In this document: in pieces, positions 1-10,721 of the stretch
Layout of the letters: each line of letters starts with the position of its first letter
How positions within the stretch are numbered: position 1 is the stretch's first letter
Assembly (NCBI GenBank): GCA_015178975.1
Contig: WHVD01000113.1
Span: forward strand, 216,087 to 280,086
DNA from: Hysterangium stoloniferum
Taxonomy: Eukaryota; Basidiomycota; Agaricomycetes; Hysterangiales; Hysterangiaceae
Direction of reading: 5' to 3'
DNA length: 64,000 nucleotides
Notes under the pieces: generated by a model
The model's database searches: none
Seen by the model: only the letters and a program-made list of their open reading frames with translations
Told to the model about the DNA's origin: nothing
Made by a program: the position numbers and the translations under genes

Positions 1-536
1 TAAGTACCATGTTGGAACCTATTCCAGAACTATTGGAAAGTCACTGGGAAGTTGGAAACTATCAGATAGGGTCAGGACATCAGCTTCAACTTACATGTGC
101 TGCACCTCTATGCAAACACTTGGAAGTCCTTAATTTCAGAGATGAACACTTATGCTGGAAGATATGGATATTCAGAGTTCTGAAGAGTTCCGAATATTGA
201 TATCGGATCTAAAGTAAAGTACAATTCATGGAAACTAATATAGATTGTCTCATTATTGCACTACAAATTTAGGATCATAGTAAGATGAAATTGGAAGTAT
301 TCCAAAATGGGAATACAATAAGATGGACTAGGGAAAATATTCCAAAATGGGAATACAATAAATAAATGAGTGAATACTTGTCAGTCGACAAATTACTAAA
401 TGTGGAACAAAGGTGAGATCCAGAAATATGGGAACTATGAATATTCTGTAGTTGGAAGTCAGGGTTGGATATTGAGGTGGAGGTCAGATGTTTCAGATGA
501 TATTGGATATTAAGTATCCAGGAATGGGTTGTAACA
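1..536 (-). mobile_element. Ty3/gypsy LTR, CpG-depleted copy (5' end cut by window)
   Basis: The stretch aligns by eye with the LTRs at 27146-27697 and 61874-62458: the same TTCCAGAAC / TTCCGGAAC, GATAGGGTCAGGAC and GTGCTGCACCTCTA blocks appear in the same order. It ends in TTGTAACA, matching the TAACA terminus of the others. Where the 61874 copy has CG, this copy has TG or CA, so it is an old, deaminated copy. No internal element sequence follows, so it is probably a solo LTR. Confidence 0.75.
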
Positions 537-540
537 GTAT

Positions 541-1066
541 GTGATGCTGAGAGACTCTCCAGAAGCTGCTGCATCTGAATAATCTTCTGCTTCAGGTCTT
601 CAATGGAAGGAGTAGGGGTATGGTGGTGATAGGAGTGGATAGGGTAGGAGTATGGTTATCCATGGTATCTATAAAAAAAGGGGTGGGATCCAATAGGGTA
701 GGATGCATACTATATTTCCTCAGGAGTGTGTGGAGAAGAAAACTAGCTACAAAAGTGTCCTTGATCTAATTATTGTAACTATTGTAAACAAAAAAAGTAG
801 CTAACTACCAACACCCAGTTGTCAGCACTCTGGCCTATTCCTGGAATCACAGGGATGACTACCTGGATATTTTCTGGAGAACTAAGAGCTGCCTTGTACA
901 AGGATCAGCCCCAACAGTTGGTGTTCCTATCTACTAAGGTCACACACACTATAAGGGAGATTTATTGACAGTACAGAGAGCCTGGGAGGTGGAGGAAAGG
1001 GAATTGGATGTGAGGAGTTATTGAGAGAGTGAGAGATGGTAGAGTTGTTAAGAGAGTTTCAATCTT
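541..1066. other. No gene seen; decayed repeat DNA
   Basis: Between two LTRs. CpG-poor, with several stop codons in all frames and no domain that I recognise. Probably decayed transposon flank. Confidence 0.5.
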
Positions 1067-1511
1067 TGTTAGGGCAACACTAACAAGGCTACCAAAGCAC
1101 AAAGAGGGAACAAGAGATAAAAGAAGGATAGGGAGTAAAGGAAGAGAGGTTCTGATGACTTTAAAAATATCACACCTGTGTTTAGTGGAAATCCTAAGAA
1201 ATTGAAACTGGGGTCTAGTTATATACATCCTGAAGTATTTATAGTAAAGATAAAACCCAATAAAAAGTTAAAAAAAACTAAACTTAAGGAGAAAACTAAA
1301 TAAGGTTTAAACATACTATTTTTACATGTGTGTATTGTGACCATGTGACAAAATGGACTAAACTAAACTAAAATAAACACAAATTTAAACAGAGATAAAA
1401 AACAAGAAAAATATTCAGAGCTCTGACAGTACTGATAGCAGGATGCTGGAGAGTGGGGAAGGTAAAACAAGGCTGCAGGGAGCTAAATGACTGGATCCTA
1501 TGTATGTAACA
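1067..1511 (-). mobile_element. LTR of a gypsy element, minus orientation
   Basis: Bounded by TGTTAGGG on the left and ATGTAACA on the right, giving the TGTTA/TAACA termini of this LTR class. A polypurine-tract-like GGGGGGATAC on the minus strand sits just outside the right end, as expected upstream of a 3' LTR. Its left half (about 1067-1240, reverse complement) is homologous to 29110-29282, including a shared GCCTTGTTAGTGTTGCCC block. Confidence 0.65.
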
Positions 1512-1590
1512 GTATCCCCCCATTAGGTGGAGACCCTTTGAAATATTTCTAGAAAATGATGTCATGGGCACCTCATGCAGCTAACTTGGG

Positions 1591-2030
1591 TGTTAGGATA
1601 CGTACAGGGCGGGTCTCCAGAGAAACCTGTGGGATATCCGGTAGGACTTGGCTTCACCTTATAGGCTGCGCCCTCGCTAGATCGTGTTGTCCAATTTCAG
1701 ACAGGCGGACGGGAATCCTGGGGAGTCTGGGCAGGGGTCATGGGTTGTGGGTTGTAGTTCGGAGGTCTTGGGTTGAGAGTCGAGATAGGTGAAAGAGATA
1801 GATGCGCCAGAGCCCATGGGCTCCGACTAGTGTGAGCGGTGTGATTTAAGTAAGGGTTTAGAGCAGAAAATGTATTAGATTACTGGGAGGAATGTAAGCT
1901 AATTTTCTGACTGGATTGTATGTACAACATCTGCCAGTTTAAATAGACCATGGAGTGAATGTCATACCAAATCCAGTAATAATGAAATGAAATGAGCAAA
2001 ACATAAAACGGGAATAGTAAACACCAAGTT
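1591..2030 (-). mobile_element. LTR fragment related to the solo LTR at 11580
   Basis: Starts TGTTAGGATA and carries GGACTTGGCTTCA, GTGTTGTCC and GGCGGACG-like blocks in the order seen at 11580-11720. The remainder up to 2030 is not clearly alignable and the right boundary is arbitrary. Confidence 0.5.
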
Positions 2031-2033
2031 TGG

Positions 2034-2404
2034 TGTTAGGAACGGGATGGAATGGAGTGGAGTCCGAATTGTGACAAATCATACCCCATAATGGGAAACG
2101 GAGCGGGAGCGGAGTCATAATAGTGACAGGTCATTTGACTAAAACGGGAATGGGGCTCAGTTAGAGTGATGACGGGATTCTGAGCAGAATCCGGTGACTG
2201 ATGCATGGGATGAAGATGGACATAGACAGAGACGGAGTCTGGGGGAAGTCCGGTGACTGATATGTGTCATAATGAGGTCAAATGTAACAAGTCTGATGTA
2301 CAAAGTCCAGGTGGGAAATCCTATAAACTGACATTTGGTGCATCTAGGGCTCGGGTGTGTACAAGTTAGTGCCCAGAGTCTGGCGGGATTGTCCAGTCAT
2401 AACA
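2034..2404 (-). mobile_element. Gypsy LTR (TGTTAGG...ATAACA)
   Basis: Runs from TGTTAGGAACGG to GTCATAACA. It aligns with 32354-32688 (both contain GACAGGTCATTTGACTA and an AACGGGAATGG / AACAGGAATGG block). A minus-strand purine run follows the right end. It is the likely 3' LTR of the minus-strand gypsy element whose integrase is at 3821-5440. Confidence 0.7.
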
Positions 2405-2742
2405 GTACCCTCCCTTTATGCTGAAGTCCCAAAGAGGCTCTAGACCTAGATAAGGTTCTTGTCGGCTACATGCATGTGTCAAAAGTCATGTCAGTTACAC
2501 GTATGTGTCAAAGAGTCATGTGATCTGGAAGGTAAGGTTCAAACATGACGAGCCTATATATAAATTTGAAAAAATAGAAATTTCTTCTTCTTTATTACCC
2601 CCATCTTCGAAAAAATGGGACGAAAACCAATGCCAAGACGGCAATGCCAACTGCCAGGCCCTCCACGGGCACTCCCGATCGGGCACCTTGGAGTGTGGCA
2701 CAACCTTTGGTGTGGCGAGAAGAGCAGCGCTGACTTCATGAA

Positions 2743-3578
2743 GAAGCAGAGAGGGAGGCCAGGGAGGCCAAAGAGGCTTTGGACAAGGAGTACCAGGTGG
2801 CATTGGCCACAGAGGAAGAGGCTGTGAGGCAGAAGGAACGGGAAGAGGAGGAGGCTGCACAGGTGGCCACAGAGAAAGCCCAGGTAGCGGCAGAGAAGGC
2901 CAGGGTGGCTTCTGAGAGGGCCGCAGTTGTTGCGGGAAAGGTAAGTCCCAGTTTTTTAACTTGTGGTTTTTTTTTTTTTCCTTTTGACTGACTTAGTATT
3001 TTCAGCCCAAGGCGACAGAGGTGGAGTCTGAGTCCCAGGGGGAGCCAGAAAGCCCCCAAAAGGTAAGCTTCTGGTCTGTGGGATATCTGTGGAACTAACT
3101 GCAACAACAGAAGGCAAAAAAGGTGGCACCAGTCTGCTTGCCCACATGGAACAACCTGCAGTGTTCCGGTTGTAATGACTGGAACACTGAGTGCAACAGA
3201 AAGTCCGGCTGGGGTCCGGGCTGCTGTCAATGCGCACATCTCAAAGCGAGGTGCTCGCTTGTTCATGAGCAGGCCACGGGGTCCAGGGTGCGAGACATCA
3301 GCAGGTCGGACAGGTTTTCCCGGTTGGATGAAGTCCTGGGATGGATCGCCGAGGGCATCGAGGCCTAAAATGAGTTCATCCGGAAGAGCAACAAGGTCCA
3401 GATTGTGGTGGCGAAGGAACTGTGCGGACTCCGCGAGGAATTTTGGAAATTCCTGGTGGAGTATGGCAGCTATGTATATGAGGAGCCACAAGCCAGGAGT
3501 TCCGAGGATGCCAGATCGGATGAGGATGGGGTTGCCGTGGAGGTCGTGGAGCTCCCCGAGGAATGGCTGAGGAGGCAG
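2743..3578 (+). pseudogene. Accessory gene antisense to gypsy: coiled coil plus Zn2Cys6-like cluster (copy 1)
   Basis: Three exons can be read on the plus strand. Exon 1 (to 2940) encodes a long Glu/Ala/Lys-rich coiled coil. Exon 2 (3006-3062) is a short acidic linker ending ESPQK. Exon 3 (3111-3578) encodes C-x2-C-x6-C, a 10-residue loop, then C-x2-C-x6-C (residues CSGCNDWNTEC ... CCQCAHLKARC), the spacing of a fungal binuclear zinc cluster, followed by a helical and acidic tail. Introns 2941-3005 and 3063-3110 have GTAAG donors and CAG acceptors. A TAA at 3366-3368 breaks exon 3. The upstream start is unclear. The gene is convergent with the gypsy integrase at 3821-5440, and the same layout recurs at 62643 and 30381. 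Function unknown; DNA or RNA binding is an inference from the cluster. Confidence 0.65.
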
Positions 3579-3820
3579 GTAAAAAACACAGCCCTATCAA
3601 TGTAGATGAATAGAATAAAATAAACTTGATAATAATTTTTTTGAATCTTAAATGTAAAGCGTGAAAAAACATAAGAGATCAAAGTCAAAGTCAAAGTCCA
3701 CAAAAAATCCACTTAAAGACTTGAAAGACATGTCAGAACCTCTAAATGCAAAGAGAGACATAGGGTGACAGGGAATAATGAAAATGAGTCCAAACGTAAC
3801 ACGGGGTCCATGGAGTGCAG

Positions 3821-5440
3821 TCAGAGAGACGACAATGGTCCAGGTTTGAGTGGGTAAGCTGTATGAAAGTCAGTAACAATTTCCATGGCATTACCGAGTT
3901 CCGTGGCCAAAATCCATGAGGTTTCTTCACCAGTGCCCTCGTAACCCGCCCACTTGACTAAGTAAAGCAGTTTACAAGTGCATTGACGCTTGTCAATTTT
4001 CAAATCTAAAATTTGCGAGATTTCAAACTTGGGTTCTCCGTCAATGATGACCGGAGGAGGCGGAGATTGCACACGATCTGGGATAGTGTTAGCAGTACAA
4101 GGTTCTAGCATAGAAACATGAAATACTGGGTGTACCATGCACATGCTATCTGGAAGCCGTAGGGTCCAAAAAACTGAACCTACTTGTGCGATAATTTCAA
4201 AAGAACTTAAATATTTTTCAGCAAACTTTTTTGATGGACAGGTAGTCCTAAAGAATTGAGCTTTGACATAAACACGGTCGCCAATTTTGAAATTGGGTGG
4301 TGGGATCCAGTGTCTGTCCCCTGAAAGTTGGTATTGCTCTTGGGTGGACTTTATTGCAGTCCGGAGTTCCTCGTGGAGCTTGTGGAGGCCCGTGGTGAAC
4401 TCTTGAGCACGAGCAGAGGCAAGATTTCGTTCTGGATGTACTGTAATATTAGGATTATATCCTTTATTTGCAAAGAATGGGGAAACACCAGTAGTGGCCG
4501 AGGGTGCATTGTTGTAAGCAAACTCTGCAAGTGGTAACAAGGATTTCCAATTGTCCTGTTGATAATTGCAATATACGCGGAGGTATTGTTCCAATGTCTG
4601 GTTGACGTGTTCGGTTTGTCCGTCGCCTTCCGGGTGATGTCCAGATGTGAAATGTAATTTCATGTCCAAGGATTTCCTGAGGGATCTAAAGAAGTGAGAC
4701 ACGAACTCTGATCCTCAATCAGAAGTTACTTGGGATGGAACTCCGTGCTTGGAAAATACGTGGATAATGAAAGGTTCCGCTAACTGCATGGACATAATTG
4801 TATCATGTGTAGGGATGAATATACCTTGTTTTGAGAATCTGTCAACAACGACTAGAATGGCGGAAAAGCCTTCATAATCCGGTAGGTGTTCAATGAAACC
4901 GATAGAGATATAATTCCACGGGTGTTCTGGCACTGGGAGTTGTTTCCAAAGGCTGTATGGCTTGTGTTGCTGAGATTTCGAGTGGGGACAAGGAGTGCAA
5001 GATTTACAATAGTGCTTAACGAATCCATGGAGTCCAGGCCAAGTGTATTCTCTTCTTATTAATGATAGAGTTTTGTTGTACCCGAAATGTCCTGAGAGTG
5101 GATGATCATGTTTGTATTGAAGGATCCTGAGGCGGAGGCCGTCGGAGTCCAGTACATAGATCCTATCGTCAAGTCTAATGAAACCATGCTGATTAAGAGA
5201 CCACCGGGGGTTGGTCGGGGTCCACGGGATTGTCAAGGTGAGCTTTAGTAATTGGGTCTAGCGGAATTGCTGATAGAATATCTTGATGTAACTTCTTGAT
5301 ATCCATAATGATAATTCCATGGGCAATGGGATGAACAAGGAAAGTTGTGCAGACTGATGCAATAAGTTGCTGATTTGTGAAAATAGGTTTCAGGTTGTGC
5401 GGGTTTACCGTGGCATAATTGTTGCTCCCCTCTTTAGTTG
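3821..5440 (-). pseudogene. Ty3/gypsy chromovirus integrase with C-terminal chromodomain, truncated
   Basis: The minus strand encodes, in order, an HHCC zinc-binding region (H...H...CKSCTPC), an integrase core, the GQTE motif, a GPY/F-like region and a chromodomain-like tail (LLYLVKWAGYEGTGEETSW). Reverse transcriptase, protease and Gag are missing. The frame is broken by a TGA near 4715 inside the SD-x-GSEF integrase motif, where related elements have arginine, so CGA to TGA is the likely change. A frameshift lies between about 5193 and 5236. The right end stops abruptly near 5440 in the middle of a HEAT exon, so the element or a later deletion removed the 5' part of the HEAT gene. Integrase normally inserts the cDNA copy, and chromodomains guide it to heterochromatin; this copy is inactive. 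Confidence 0.85.
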
Positions 5441-8094
5441 GACTCTTGAAGGACTCTGACTCTGAGGTTCGATCAAGCACACTCTCGGTTATGGGGAACG
5501 TTTCAGAACAAGGTGCGGTGTGATAATAGGATGGGAATCCAGCTGATATTTGACCACAGCCGAATTTGCCATTGCAGTTGTCATTCCCAACATCATTGCA
5601 TTGTTGAAGGACTCTGGCTCTGGGGTTCGATCAAGTGCAGTATCCGTCCTGGGAAATGTTTCAGAGCAAGGTGCGGTATGTGAAAATGGGATGGGATCCA
5701 GCTGACATTTGACCACAGCCGAATTTCGAGCTCCCATTGTGGCTGCCTTTCCCGAAATTGTTGCGCTGTTGAAGGACAGTGACTCTAGCGTTCGATCAAG
5801 CACAGCATCGGTCCTGGCTAAATTTTCAGCACAAGGTGCGGTGTGATAATGGGAGGGGAATCCAGTTGACCTTTGACCACAGCCGAATTTCGAGCCGTTA
5901 TTGCGGGTGCCATTCCTGACATTGTCACACTGCTGAAGGACTCTGCATGGCACGTTCGATCAAGCGCAGTATCAAACCTGGGGAACGTTTTAGAGCAAAG
6001 TGCAGTGTGTCGTACTGGGATGGGATCCAGCTGACATTTGACCACAGCTGAAAATCAAGCCACCATGGCACGTATTAAGCGTGACATCGTTGCGATGTCG
6101 GAGGACTCCAATTCTAGCGTTCGATCAAGCGTAGCATCGACCCTGGCAAAATTTTCGGAACAAGGTGCTGTGTGGTAATGGGATGGGAATCCAGCTGACT
6201 TTTGATCACAGCCGAATTTCGAGCCGCCATCACGAGTGTCTTTCTCGACATTGTTGCACTGTTGGAAGACACTGAATGGCAGGTTCAATCAAGCGCAGTA
6301 TCGGTCCTGGGGAATGTTTCAGAGCAAGGTGTGGTGTGTGATACTGGGATGGGATGCAGTTGACATTTGACCACAGTCAAACTCCGAGTCGTCATTGCGG
6401 GTGTCATTCCTGACATTGTTACACTGTTGAAGCACACTGACTACCGCGTTCAATCAAGTGTAGTATCCGTCCTGGGGAACGTTTCAGGGCAAGGTGCGGT
6501 GTGTGATAATAGGATGGGAATCCAGTTGACACTTGATCACAGCCGAATTTCGAGCCGCCATTGAGGGTGTCATTCCCGACATTGTTACACTGTTGAAGCA
6601 CTCCGACTGGAGCGTTCGATGCAGCGCAGTATCCGTCCTGGGAAACGTTTCAGAACAAGGTGCGGCGTGTGATATTATGATGGGAATCCAGCTGATATTT
6701 GACCACAGTCCAATTTCGAGCTGCCATTGCACCTGCCATTCCCGACATTGTTGCATTGTGGAAGGACCCTTACTCTTATGTTCGATCAAGCGTATTGTTG
6801 GTCCTGGGGAAGGTTTCAGAGCAAGGTGATGTGTGTGACAATAGGATGGGAATCCAGCTGACATCTGACCACAGCCGAATATCAAGCCGCCATTGCGGGT
6901 ATCATTCCCGACATTGTTGCACTGTTGAAGGAGCTTTACAATGAGGTTCGATCAAGCGCAGCAACGGCCCTACCTAAATTTTCAGCACAAGGTGTGGTGT
7001 GTGATAATGGGATGGGACTCCAGGTGACATTTGATCACAGTCGAATTTCGTGTCGTCATTGCGGGTGTCATTCCTGACATTGTTGCACGATTGAAGCACT
7101 CCGACTGGAGCGTTCGATCAAGCGCAGTATCCGTCCTGGGAAATGTTTCAAAGCAATGTGCAGTCTATGATACTGGGATGGGATCCAGCTGACATTTGAC
7201 CACAGCCGAATTTCGAGCTGCCATTGCACCTGCCATTCCCGACATTGTTGCATTGTTGAAGGACTCTATTTCTTCTGTTCCATCAAGCGTACTGTCGGTC
7301 CTGGGGAACGTTTTGGAGAAGGGTGCGGTCTGTGATGATAGGATGGGAATCCAGTTGACATTGACCACAGCTGAATTTCGAGCCGCCATCGCGGGTGTCA
7401 TTCCCGACATTGTTGCACTGTTGAAGCACTCTGACTCTGAGGTTCGATCAAACGCAGTCTCGGTCATGGGAAACGTTTCAGAACAAGGTGCGGTGGGATA
7501 ATAGTATGGGAATTCAGCTAATATTTGACCCCACAGCCGAAGTTCGAGCTGCCATTGCGGGTGCCATTCCCCCCATTGTTACACTGTTGACGGACTCAGT
7601 GTCTGACGTTCGATCAAGCGCAGCATCTGCCGTGGTGAAAGGTTCAGAACAAGGTGAGCCGATAAGTCTTATTGAAGGATTTGTCTTGAGTCTCCACAGG
7701 GGAGTTTCTCCCCCTCGTCAGGACTAACATACGTGCAGCTGTAGGAGTGTCGGACAAAGCGCAACCAACTCTGCTGGAGTTACTTTCAATCCCACTTCAA
7801 AGCATTCTCATTCCCTCTTCTTTTCCATCTTATTCTGATCGATATGGCGATAATCTACCACATGTGCCCGATATACGAGACCTCTCTGGATTGTCTACCC
7901 ATCGTCTGTCGTCAACTATGGATCTCTTGCTTGGTACAGATAGTATTTCGCGTCACGAAGACATCAAGATCATTCAATGCATAACAATTACATGTATGTG
8001 GGGACAGGTCATATATTATTTATTGAATAATTTCCATACCACTTTAAAGCCCGGAAGTTTTTCCTTCCCTTATCCAAATTCGACCTCAATCTGA
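5441..8094 (+). CDS. HEAT-repeat protein, one repeat per exon (array A; 5' end lost)
   Basis: Fourteen HEAT repeats are encoded by 14 exons: a partial first exon to 5512, then 5560-5670, 5719-5835, 5883-5999, 6048-6164, 6212-6328, 6377-6493, 6543-6659, 6709-6825, 6875-6991, 7041-7157, 7206-7322, 7371-7487 and 7537-7653. All are 117 nt except the second (111 nt, two codons deleted in frame). All introns are 47-49 nt, phase 1, with GTGCGG-type donors, a CTGAC-like branch site and CACAG acceptors. The repeat reads EFRAAIAGVIPDIVALLKDS-xxx-VRSSAVSVLGNVSEQ (39 residues), matching the two-helix HEAT/armadillo fold used for protein binding. No stop or frameshift was found. After an 85-nt intron (7654-7738) an unrecognised C-terminal exon continues the frame to a stop at 8092-8094; it could hold further small introns. 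The N-terminus was removed by the gypsy element ending near 5440, so any upstream effector domain is unknown. Confidence 0.8.
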
Positions 8095-10502
8095 GACGAG
8101 GAAAGGTGGCTCTGGGACCGCTGGTCACTGCTTTGTATATTTTTGGTTCGTACACCAATCCTCATAAATTCCCATGATTCATAGACTTGCAGACGCATTT
8201 GAAACCGCCATTACACGCGCTATTCACGACATTTGTTACACTGTTCGAGGACACTGACTGGAGCGTTCGATTAAGCGCAGTATCGGCCCTGGGGACCGTT
8301 TCAGAGTGAGGTGCGCTGTGTAATAATGGGATGTGAATCCAGATATCATTTCGCCAGAGCAGAATTTCGAGGCACCATTGCGGCTGTCATTCCCGCCATT
8401 GTTACACTGTTGAAGGAATCTGAATGGAGTGTTCGATCAAGCGCAGTATCGGTCCTGAGGAACGTTTTAAAGCAGGGTACGGTGTGTGATACTGGGAGGG
8501 GAATCCAGCTGAAATTTGACCACAGCCGAATTTCGAGCCGCCATTGCGGGTGTCATTCCCGACATTGTTGCACTGTTGAAGCACTATAACTGGCAGGTTT
8601 GATCAGGCGCAGTCTCAGTCCTGGGAAACGTTTCAGAGAAAGGTGCGGTGTGATAATGGGATGGGAAACCAGCTGACATTTGACCACAGCCGAATTTCGA
8701 GCTACCATTGTGGCTGCCTTGCCCGGAATTGTTGCGCTGTTGAAGGACAGTGACTTTAGCGTTTAATCAAGTACAGCATCGGTCCTGGCTAAATTTTCAG
8801 CACAAGGTGCGGTGTGATAATGGGATGGGAATTCAGTTGACCTTTGACCACAGCTGAATTTCGAGCCGCCATTGCGGTTGTCATTCCTGACATTGTTGCA
8901 CTGTTGAAGCACTCTAACTGAGGCGTTCGATCAATAACAGTATCTGTCCTGGAAAACGTTTCAGAGCAAAGTGCGGTGTGTGATACTGGGATGGGAATCC
9001 AGCTGACATTTGACCACAGCCGAATTTCGAGCCGCCTTTGCGCCTGCTATTCCCGACATTGTTGCACTGTTGAAGTACTCTGACTCTGAGGTTCGATTGT
9101 ACGCAGTATCGGTCCTGGGGAACGTTTCAGACCAAGGTGCGGTGTGTGATAATAGGATGGGAATGCAGCTGACATTTGACGACAGCCGAATTTCGAGCCG
9201 CAATTGCGGGTGTCTTTCCCGACATTTTTGCACTGTTGAAGCACTCTGACTGGAGCGTTCGATCAAGCGCGGTATCGGCCTTAGGGAACGTTTCAAAACA
9301 TGGTGCGGTGTGTGATAATAGGATGGGAATCCAACTGACATTTGACCACAGCTAAATTTCGAGCCCCAATTGCGCTTGCCATTCCCGACATCGTTGCATT
9401 GTTGAAGGACTCTTCCGTTCGATCAAGTGCAGTATTGGTCCTTTTCAAGGTTTCACAGCAGAGTGCGGTTTGTGATAATGGGATGGGAATCCAGTTGACA
9501 TTTGATCACAGCCGAATTTCGAGCCGCCATTGCGGGTGTCATTCCTGACATTGTTGTACTATTGAAGCACTCCGACTGGAGCGTTCGATCAAGTGTAGTA
9601 TTCGTCCTGGGGAACGTTTCAGGGCAAGGTGTGGTGTGTGATAATGGGATGGGAATCCAGTTGACACTTAATCACAGCCGAATTTCGAGCCGCCATGGCG
9701 GGTGCCATTCCCGACATTGTTGCACTGTTGAAGTACCCCGACTCTGAGGTTCCATCAAGCGCAGTATCCGTCCTGGGGAACGTTTCAGAACAAGGTGCGG
9801 TGTGATAATAGGATGGGCAATCCAGCTGATATTTGACCACAGCCGAGTTTCGAGCCCCCATTGCGGCTGTCATTCCCGACATCGTTGCATTGTTGAAGGA
9901 CTCTGAATTTGAGGTTCGATCAAGCGCAGTCTCGGTCATGGGGAACGTTTCAGAACAAGGTGCGGTGGGGTAATAGGATGGGAATCCAGCTGATATTTGA
10001 CCACAGCCGAATTTCGAGCTGCCATTGCGGCTGTCATTCTCGACATCGTTGCATTGTTGAAGGACTCTGGCTCTGGGGTTCGATCAAGCGCAGTATCCGT
10101 CCTGGGTTATGTTTCAGAGCAAGGTGCGGTCCGTGATACTCGGAGGAGATCCAGCTGACATTTGACCACAGCCGAATTCCGAGCCGCCATTGCAGCTGTC
10201 ATTCCCGACATCGTTGTATTGTTGAAGGACTCTGAAGGGCGCGTTCCATCAAGCGCAATATCGGTCCCGGGGAACGTTTCAGAGCAGGGTGCAGTATGGT
10301 AATAATATAGGAATCGAGCTGACGTTTGACCTCAGCCGAATTTCAAACTGTCATTGCGCTTGCCATTCCTGACATTGTTCACTGTTAAAGCACTCTGACT
10401 ATGAGGTTCGATCAAGCGCAGCATCAGCCCTGGCGAAATTTTCAGAAAAAGGTGTGCGGTGTATGATAATGGGATGGGTATCTACCTGACATTTGACTGT
10501 AG
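5441..10502 (+). repeat. ~166-bp exon-plus-intron tandem repeat array (about 29 units)
   Basis: The repeating unit is a 117-nt exon (from CCGAATTTCG to GAACAAG) followed by a 46-51-nt intron (from GTGCGGTG to GACCACAG). Exons and introns are both conserved between units, so the whole genomic unit was duplicated rather than a processed copy. Units run in one orientation. The series is interrupted once, at 7654-8192, by the C-terminal exon of array A and a short spacer. Unit lengths are very regular; exceptions are 111 nt (5560, 9352), 118 nt (8193) and 116 nt (10336). Confidence 0.9.
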
Positions 10503-10651
10503 CGGAATTCCGGGCCGCCATCGCGGGTGTCATTCACAACATTGTCGCACTCTTGGAAAACATATCTCCACAAACTCAAACCCTAGTTGTAAACCTGCTC
10601 GTTAAGCTAGCAGCTCATGGTGTGTGCCTTGACATGCAAGTCGGGCCATAG
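8193..10651 (+). pseudogene. HEAT-repeat array B, decayed copy
   Basis: Fifteen further exons of the same type: 8193-8310, 8360-8476, 8526-8642, 8690-8806, 8854-8970, 9020-9136, 9186-9302, 9352-9462, 9512-9628, 9678-9794, 9843-9959, 10007-10123, 10172-10288, 10336-10451 and 10503-10651. Exon 1 has an extra T (frameshift) and GAGTGAG creates a stop. Exons 3, 4 and 5 contain TGA, TAA and TGA where neighbours have CGA or TGG-type codons. Exon 14 has lost one base. The last exon keeps the first half of a HEAT repeat, then diverges (ENISPQTQTLVVNLLVK) and stops at 10649-10651, a natural-looking C-terminus. Exons 6-13 are open. It may be the remnant of a second tandem gene or of a longer single gene; expression is doubtful. 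Confidence 0.75.
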
Positions 10652-10721
10652 ACTATGAGTCATCTTAAGATTCTGTGTATTAACTGATGGAAAGGTCAGT
10701 ATATAGGGAGCTCACACAGAT

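Noticed and set aside
5489..10000. Many minus-strand open frames across the HEAT region (for example 5489-5953, 7165-7467, 9619-9939)
   Set aside because: They are antisense shadows of the repeated HEAT exons and recur simply because the units recur. The plus strand has consistent splice sites and a recognised fold.
5441..10502. Could the regular ~166-bp repeats be a CRISPR array?
   Set aside because: Units are far too long, have no unique spacers, and encode an in-frame protein repeat with eukaryotic splice signals.
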